Positions 59,640 through 64,000 of a DNA stretch of 64,000 nucleotides are shown here, piece by piece. The notes below the pieces were generated by a model. It was not told where the DNA came from. It searched no databases and saw only the letters and a list, made by a program, of their open reading frames with translations. Within the stretch, counting starts at the first letter, position 1. Every line of letters begins with the position of its first letter. The translations under genes were made by a program, and so were the position numbers. This stretch comes from Ornithinimicrobium sp. INDO-MA30-4 (lineage in GTDB: Bacteria > Actinomycetota > Actinomycetes > Actinomycetales > Dermatophilaceae). The stretch spans positions 496,001 to 560,000 of the forward strand of contig NZ_CP091056.1 of the NCBI RefSeq assembly GCF_021535045.1, written 5' to 3'.

Positions 59640-60545
59640 CTCGCAGGATCCTGCTCGTCTCGCACCCTGGCCGTCCGGAAGTTCCGGAGTTGATCGCCGA
59701 GTTCACCGAGCAACTCGGCCGACACGGCATCGAGGTTGACCTCCTTCCCGAATCCCGGGTTGTTGATGCGTCCAATCCCCGATCAGCGACGGAAGACGAC
59801 GACCCCACGGCTGCCGCAGGCGCCGAACTGGTGGTCGTTTTGGCGGCGACGGCACGATTCTGCGGGGAGCTGAGCTGGCCAGGCCTGCCGGTGTTCCCTT
59901 GCTGGGGGTCAATCTCGGGCGGGTCGGCTTCTTGGCTGAGGCTGAGCGTGAAGAGATGTCGTGGACTGCTGAGCGCATCGTCGCTGGCGACTACTCGGTC
60001 GAAGAGCGAATGACTCTGGACGTCGAGGTCATCCACGAAGACGCCGTCATTTGTCAGAGCTGGGCAATGAATGAAGCCACGGTCGAGAAGGCCGCACGCG
60101 AGCGCCTCTTGGAGTTGCTGGTGGAGGTCGACGGACGGCCCCTGTCGAGTTGGGGCTGCGACGGAGTCGTCGTGGCAACCCCGACTGGCTCAACTGCCTA
60201 CGCCTTCTCCGGGGGCGGCCCGGTTGTCTGGCCTGACGTGGCGGCAATCTTGGTTGTGCCGATCTCGGCGCATGCGCTCTTGCCCGACCGCTCGTGCTTG
60301 GCCCCGACACCCAACTCGCGGTTGAAGTCTCGCCGCAATCGCACGGTCGAGGCGTCATGTGGTGCGATGGCCGTCGAGCCTTCGACCTGCCCCACGGCGC
60401 CCGCGTTGAGGTCAAGCGTTCGTCGACGCCAGTGCGCCTCGCCAGGCTGACAAACTCGCCCTTTACCGACCGGCTGGTGGCCAAATTTGGCCTCAACGTC
60501 CAAGGCTGGCGCGGCGCTCCGCCAGCCAGTCAGCAGAAGGATTAA
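59636..60545 (+). CDS. nadK: NAD kinase
   Basis: About 303 residues; makes NADP from NAD with ATP or polyphosphate. [15 protein letters not shown] (GGDG motif) near 68 and [19 protein letters not shown] near 185 are diagnostic. Two missing bases: a G near 59841, just before GGDG, and a T near 60284. AAGGAG precedes the ATG. Only two bases separate it from recN. Confidence 0.93.
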
Positions 60546-60547
60546 GC

Positions 60548-62302
60548 ATGCTGCGCAGTTTGCGGATCTCTCAGCTCGGGGTCATTGACGATGCCGAGTT
60601 AGAGCTCTCGCCTGGCCTTAACGTGATCACCGGTGAGACCGGTGCCGGAAAGACGATGGTCGTCAGCGGTTTGGGTCTGTTGTTGGGCTCGAGGGCTGAC
60701 GCTGGACTCGTGCGGGTCGGTGCTAGAGCCGCTGTAGTCGAAGGTGTCGCCGAAGTCGGTGAAGGGCATCAGGCCAGCCAGCGCGTCATTGAGGCTGGCG
60801 GCGAGGTTGACGACGGCAGCCTGATTTTGGTGCGGACGATTAACGCCGAGCGTGGTTCAAAGGCGCATGTCGGCGGACGAGCGGCCCCCATTGGCGTGTT
60901 GGCTGAGGTTGGTCAACATCTCGTCGCCGTCCATGGCCAGGCCGATCAGTGGCGCTTGCGCGACCCAGAGCAACACCGGATGATGCTGGACTCGGCTGGC
61001 GGAACAGTGCTAGCGAAGGCGAGAACCGCATACCAAGGGGCATTTAGCTCGTGGACGCGAGCTCAGAAAACACTGCTTGACCTCACGACCAGCGGCGCCG
61101 AGCGGGCTCGTGAGGCGCAGATGCTGCGCACAGCCCTGGATGAGATTGGTGCAATCAACCCAGCTGAGGGCGAAGAAGATGACCTGCAAGCTGATGAGGC
61201 GAGATTGGGTCATGCCACTGGTCTCAGGTCGGCCGCGCAGGCAACCCAAGTTGCCTTAGGCGGCGATGACGATGGCGGACCGCAGGACACCTCGGTGTTG
61301 GAGTTGCTTGCTCAGGCAGCGCATGAGCTGACACAGGTCAGCGAGCACGACCCAGCCATTGAAGGTTTCCGAGAGCGGCTGAATGAGATCAGCTATCTTT
61401 CCTCAGATTTGGCCACAGAGATGGCCTCTTATGCGAACTCGATTGATGCGGACCCCGGCAGGCTAGCTCAAGTCCAGCAGCGCCGCTCGACCATCACAGC
61501 GATGTTGCGTAACTACGGTGACAGCACCGCTGAGGTCTTGAAATGGGCCCAGGCATCAGCACTTCGATTGGCTGATTTGGACACTTCATCAGAGCGCATC
61601 GAGGCGGCCCAAGCTGAGGTCAAAGAGTCGGCCGCTGCCGTGGTCAAGCACGGAAAAAGTCTTCGCAGAGCACGCGAGAAGGGCGCAGCAGAACTATCGG
61701 CGAACGTTACCTCCGAGGTTCGCCACCTAGCGATGGGGTCGGCAACGGTTGAGGTAGTGGTCATCCCCAGGACGGCCAAATCTGGTGACGACGGCGCCCT
61801 TGAGGTAGCTGGCGCACGGTGCATACCTAGGCCACACGGGTTAGAGGACGTTGAAATACGGCTTGCGGCCAACCCTGGTGCGCCCGCACGATCGGTGACC
61901 AAAGCTGCCTCCGGCGGTGAACTGTCCCGCGTGATGTTGGCACTGGAGCTGGTCGCTTCGGCTAACGACGTGCCGACCTATGTCTTCGATGAGGTCGATG
62001 CCGGGGTAGGTGGGAGTGCGGCGCTTGACCTTGGCGCCCGATTGGCGAAACTGGCGCAAACGGCACAGGTCCTCGTCGTCACCCACTTAGGGCAAGTCGC
62101 TGCCTTTGCCGATCACCACCTGGTGGTCCAGAAAGACTCCGATGGACAGGTGACTTCCAGCGACGTGCACGCGGTCACCGGCAACGACCGCGTGGTCGAG
62201 ATTGCCAGGATGTTAGGTGGGGTCACGGACTCGGCCGCCGCACTGGAACACGCGCGTGAGTTGCTCGCCGACAACTCGCGAACTTTCGCTTCACACGGTT
62301 AG
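60548..62302 (+). CDS. recN: DNA repair protein RecN
   Basis: 584 residues, intact, SMC-like ATPase acting in double-strand break repair. Walker A GETGAGKTMV near residue 30, a coiled-coil middle (160-380), signature KAASGGELSRVMLALEL near 460 and Walker B TYVFDEVDAGVGG near 480. AAGGATTAAGC before the ATG. Order nadK-recN-steA as in mycobacteria. Confidence 0.96.
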   Translation: MLRSLRISQLGVIDDAELELSPGLNVITGETGAGKTMVVSGLGLLLGSRADAGLVRVGARAAVVEGVAEVGEGHQASQRVIEAGGEVDDGSLILVRTINAERGSKAHVGGRAAPIGVLAEVGQHLVAVHGQADQWRLRDPEQHRMMLDSAGGTVLAKARTAYQGAFSSWTRAQKTLLDLTTSGAERAREAQMLRTALDEIGAINPAEGEEDDLQADEARLGHATGLRSAAQATQVALGGDDDGGPQDTSVLELLAQAAHELTQVSEHDPAIEGFRERLNEISYLSSDLATEMASYANSIDADPGRLAQVQQRRSTITAMLRNYGDSTAEVLKWAQASALRLADLDTSSERIEAAQAEVKESAAAVVKHGKSLRRAREKGAAELSANVTSEVRHLAMGSATVEVVVIPRTAKSGDDGALEVAGARCIPRPHGLEDVEIRLAANPGAPARSVTKAASGGELSRVMLALELVASANDVPTYVFDEVDAGVGGSAALDLGARLAKLAQTAQVLVVTHLGQVAAFADHHLVVQKDSDGQVTSSDVHAVTGNDRVVEIARMLGGVTDSAAALEHARELLADNSRTFASHG

Positions 62303-62390
62303 GGCTTAGTCGCTAAGCGTCCAAAGGTGATCAGTTGCACGCACGAGAAGCGCTCCAACGGGGTGTCGGGCATGACACGATGGGGACAAC

Positions 62391-63577
62391 ATGTCACTTT
62401 TCGGTCGGCTACCTTCCGCTGACCCGGATGGAAGCCCAGTACAAGGGACCCTCCGGGTTGATGCGCGAACGAAAAATCTGACCAAAAGGCTGCAGGTCGG
62501 CGATATTGCCGTCATCCTGCATGAGGACCTGGATCAGGTTTCTGCCAACGCACTTGTGGCGTGCAAACCAGTGGCTGTCGTCAATGGGGCTAAATCGACC
62601 AGTGGTGCCTATCCGAACCGTGGCCCGCAAATCTTGATTGATGCGGGCATTCCGTTGATTGATGCCGCGGGGGCTGAAGTTCTCGATGCGCTGCCCGAGG
62701 GGAGCCTAGCTCGCATCGAAGGCAACACGGTTTTCGTTGATGACGAGGCGGTCGCTCACGGTGATCTGCTCAGTGCCGAGGACGTAGCGGCTGCGACCGA
62801 GCTTGCAAAGACCCAAGTTTCCGCACAAATCGAGTCTTTCGCCCGCAACACCATGGAGTATGTGCAGGTTGAGCAAGACCTGCTGCTCGACGGCATCGAC
62901 TTGCCACCACTGCGTACCCCAATGCAGGACCGTTACGTCTTGGTTGTGGTGCGCGGATATCACTACAAAGAAGACCTGGTCGCGCTGCGTCCGTTTATCC
63001 GCGAAGCAGACCCCGTCTTGATCGGCGTCGACGGCGGAGCCGACGCGCTCCTGGAGTTGGGCTATCGCCCCGACGTCATCGTCGGCGACATGGACTCAGT
63101 CAGTGACGCCTCCCTGACCAGCGGAGCCGAGATCGTGGTGCACGCCTATCGTGACGGCCGTGCTCCAGGGCTAGAGCGAGTCGAGGCCCTCGGGGTCCAG
63201 CAACCCATCGTGCTGCCTGCCACCGGGACCAGCGAAGACATCGCGATGTTGCTGGCTGATGGCCTTGGCGCATCGTTGATCGTCGCAGTGGGCACCCACG
63301 CGACCCTGGTGGAGTTCTTGGACAAGGGCCGCAAAGGTATGGCCAGCACCTTTTGACCCGACTCCGGGTCGGGTCAAAGCTAGTCGACGCTAAAGGCGTG
63401 AGTTTGCTCTACCGGTCGCGGATTTCCACGATCTCGCTGATGTGGTTGGTGCTGGCTGGAGCACTGGCTTTGCTGGCTGCGCTGGGCGCGACGGCTGGTG
63501 GGCGAACCATTCTGAGCGTGTTTATGCTGCGCCTTGATGACTTGTTTGCATGGATAGGTGGGGTGCTTCCCTGGTGA
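62391..63577 (+). CDS. steA: Cytokinetic ring protein SteA
   Basis: About 395 residues. The body resembles thiamine pyrophosphokinase (LIGVDGGADALLELGY, DVIVGDMDSVSD) without clear catalytic completeness, followed by one transmembrane segment near the C-terminus (ISLMWLVLAGALALLAAL). In Corynebacterium SteA with SteB promotes cell separation through the RipA hydrolase. One T is missing near 63354 (Ser-Thr-Phe-Leu); without it the protein would lose its membrane anchor. Stop overlaps the steB GTG. Confidence 0.88.
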
Positions 63578-64000
63578 TTGATTTTAGGTATCACGTCGTC
63601 TCGCTGGTGGCGGTCTTTATCGCGCTAGCGGTGGGGATCGTGCTGGGTGCTGGGCCGCTGCGGGGGCAGTTGTCGGACACCATTGAGGGTCAAGTGGCTG
63701 AGCTCGGCGAAGAGCGCAATGTGCTGCGGGCTGACCTGGCCCTGCAGGAGCGACGCGCAGACACTCGTGAAGACCTTTTGGATGAGGTCACGCCGGATCT
63801 CGTTGCTGGGCTCCTGACGGATCAGAGCGTTGCCGTCGTCGAGCTTCCTGATGCCGACACTGATGCTGCAGATGACCTAGCTCTAGCGGTGACCCAAGCG
63901 GGTGGGACAGTCGCACCGCGGCTGCAGATCCTGAACGATTGGGATGACCCTGAGCTTGCCGAGGAACGTGCAGCTGCAGCCCAAGAAATGTCCGCCGTCT
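63574..64000 (+). CDS. steB: SteB / MctB-family protein (N-terminal part)
   Basis: At least 142 residues, running off the window. IDFRYHVVSLVAVFIALAVG gives an N-terminal membrane anchor, followed by GAGPLRGQL and a coiled-coil segment (LGEERNVLRADLALQERR), as in the DUF3186 family of SteB and mycobacterial MctB (Rv1698). In corynebacteria SteB partners SteA in RipA activation; MctB was linked to copper homeostasis. GTG overlaps the steA stop. Confidence 0.88.
   Translation, partial: MIDFRYHVVSLVAVFIALAVGIVLGAGPLRGQLSDTIEGQVAELGEERNVLRADLALQERRADTREDLLDEVTPDLVAGLLTDQSVAVVELPDADTDAADDLALAVTQAGGTVAPRLQILNDWDDPELAEERAAAAQEMSAV

Overview
The window is a high-GC actinobacterial chromosome segment. 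The gene set and order point to the order Micrococcales (Intrasporangiaceae/Dermatophilaceae-like), but I cannot fix the genus from sequence alone. Markers are a polyphosphate glucokinase, F420-type LLM oxidoreductase, GuaB1, GlnA2-GlnE, an RNase H/phosphatase fusion, a bifunctional-type HisA/PriA, and the cluster tyrS ... TPR-HAD-TlyA-NadK-RecN-SteA-SteB, which keeps the mycobacterial Rv1689-Rv1698 order. A complete 16S-23S-5S rRNA operon sits at 51.2-56.6 kb, inside that otherwise conserved cluster.

Layout. 1-3.8 kb (minus): a GntR repressor, one ABC ATPase and four tandem paralogous membrane proteins, with a clear promoter and palindromic operator. 3.9-12.6 kb (plus): tRNA-Val, a Nif3 / zinc-ribbon / RNase H-phosphatase operon, a transsulfuration pair (cystathionine beta-synthase and gamma-synthase/lyase), an AHSA1 protein, a HAD phosphatase, an RNase II/R-type enzyme and the RNase P RNA. 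12.7-18.6 kb (minus): guanine deaminase and xanthine dehydrogenase genes, together a guanine-to-urate route. 18.8-26.1 kb: an SDR, a metallo-hydrolase, GuaB1 (likely GMP reductase), polyphosphate glucokinase, methionine aminopeptidase, a second transsulfuration-type enzyme and an M20 peptidase. 26.2-30.9 kb is the most accessory-looking part: tandem repeats, a DUF222/HNH endonuclease, a decayed NmrA-family gene, a methyltransferase and an F420-type oxidoreductase. 30.9-50.7 kb is housekeeping: nadE, glnA2-glnE, hisA, sseB-like, MFS, infC-rpmI-rplT-trmH, pheST, SDR, argR-argH, tyrS. 56.8-64 kb completes the recN cluster and ends inside steB.

Most genes are in tightly coupled operons with ATGA/GTGA overlaps. 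Two features cut across the window. First, about thirty genes, including indispensable ones (glnA, pheT, nadK, nadE), are broken by single-base slips, almost always a missing base in a short homopolymer; once restored, reading frames run to the expected overlapping start of the next gene. I read these as uncorrected sequencing/assembly indels, not biology, and annotate each as one gene across the break. Second, many uncoupled genes have a TANNNT -10 hexamer 6-8 nt before the start codon and no ribosome-binding site, the hallmark of leaderless transcripts. I found no CRISPR array, prophage or insertion sequence. The best candidates for undescribed biology are the one-ATPase/four-permease GntR operon, the tRNA-Val/nif3 junction, the leaderless-promoter set and the AUC-initiated infC with its leader hairpins.
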